Part shown: positions 7,054 to 7,231 of the stretch, in pieces | How the letters are laid out: each line of letters begins with the position of its first letter | Position numbering within the stretch: the stretch's first letter is position 1 | Assembly (NCBI GenBank): GCA_016928125.1 | Contig: JAFGLK010000289.1 | Span: forward strand, 1 to 7,231 | From: Anaerolineae bacterium | GTDB lineage: Bacteria > Chloroflexota > Anaerolineae > UBA1429 | DNA length: 7,231 nt | Direction: 5' to 3' | The notes under the pieces: model-generated | Seen by the model: only the letters and a program-made list of their open reading frames with translations | Told to the model about the DNA's origin: nothing | The model's database searches: none | Made by a program: the position numbers and the translations under genes

Positions 7054-7231
7054 ATGTGGAGCAAGAGATCGCATCGCCTGATGCGGACGGTGGTCCTGCT
7101 GTTGGGTGTAGTGATAGGGACAGGCTGCAGCGTGGCAGCCGGCGGCCACCAGAAAACCACGCTGCCGCCCGATCTGGCCCAAGCGGTCAGCGACAGCAGC
7201 GTGATCGCAGAGGGGCAGGTGGTGCCGCGCC
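7054..7231 (+). CDS. Lipoprotein, likely HlyD/MacA-type adaptor, 3'-truncated
   Basis: Only the first 59 codons are present, and the frame is open to the window end. The N-terminus is a lipoprotein signal peptide: basic region (KRSHRLMR), hydrophobic core (TVVLLLGVVIG), and a lipobox ending in IGTGC with the modifiable Cys25. A polar linker leads to VIAEGQVVPR (residues 50-59), which resembles the first beta-strand of HlyD/RND-type membrane fusion proteins. GGGAG (7042-7046) lies 7 nt before the ATG; an in-frame ATG at 7081 would shorten the basic region and lacks such a site. It follows the permease by 72 bp in the same direction, where a MacA-like partner would be expected. Lipoprotein status is well supported. 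The adaptor role rests on ten residues and context. Confidence 0.7.
   Translation, partial: MWSKRSHRLMRTVVLLLGVVIGTGCSVAAGGHQKTTLPPDLAQAVSDSSVIAEGQVVPR

Noticed and set aside
6862..7182. Minus-strand frames over the permease end and the adaptor start (also 6972-7160)
   Set aside because: They lie opposite supported + strand coding sequence and the lipoprotein signal peptide, and they lack any motif.

Overview
The window is a high-GC, tightly packed bacterial segment with all genes on the + strand. It holds the 3' part of a large MalT-type (LAL) LuxR-family regulator, a ~215 bp intergenic region, and a transport operon: a small conserved-looking hypothetical protein, two paralogous MacB/LolD-type ABC ATPases, a fused double FtsX/MacB-type permease, and the first 59 codons of a lipoprotein that looks like a HlyD/MacA-type adaptor. 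The gene set, the protein style (permease ending LTVRETLAYE, adaptor N-terminus EGQVVPR, short W-DWF-G-containing protein ahead of ABC genes) and the GC bias most resemble Chloroflexota. That assignment rests on remembered family style, not on a database comparison.

Layout: 1-2604 regulator, cut at its 5' end inside the Walker A motif. 2605-2819 intergenic, with a pyrimidine-rich tract, three CTGTAC repeats spaced 11 and 22 bp apart, and a weak sigma70-like promoter candidate. 2820-3101 small hypothetical protein, overlapping the next gene by 38 nt. 3064-3807 ATPase 1. 3851-4576 ATPase 2. 4579-6981 permease of 800 aa. 7054-7231 adaptor N-terminus, cut by the window end.

How they may work together: the two ATPases are complete, align without gaps across every catalytic motif, and sit directly before a single permease with two four-helix FtsX halves. 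The simplest model is a pseudo-symmetric exporter or mechanotransmission complex of MacB type, with the two ATPases and the two permease halves forming heterodimeric sites and the lipid-anchored adaptor on the outside. The regulator upstream is a plausible controller of the operon, possibly through the phased CTGTAC repeats. The substrate cannot be read from the sequence. No RNA gene, mobile element, CRISPR array or attachment site is visible.
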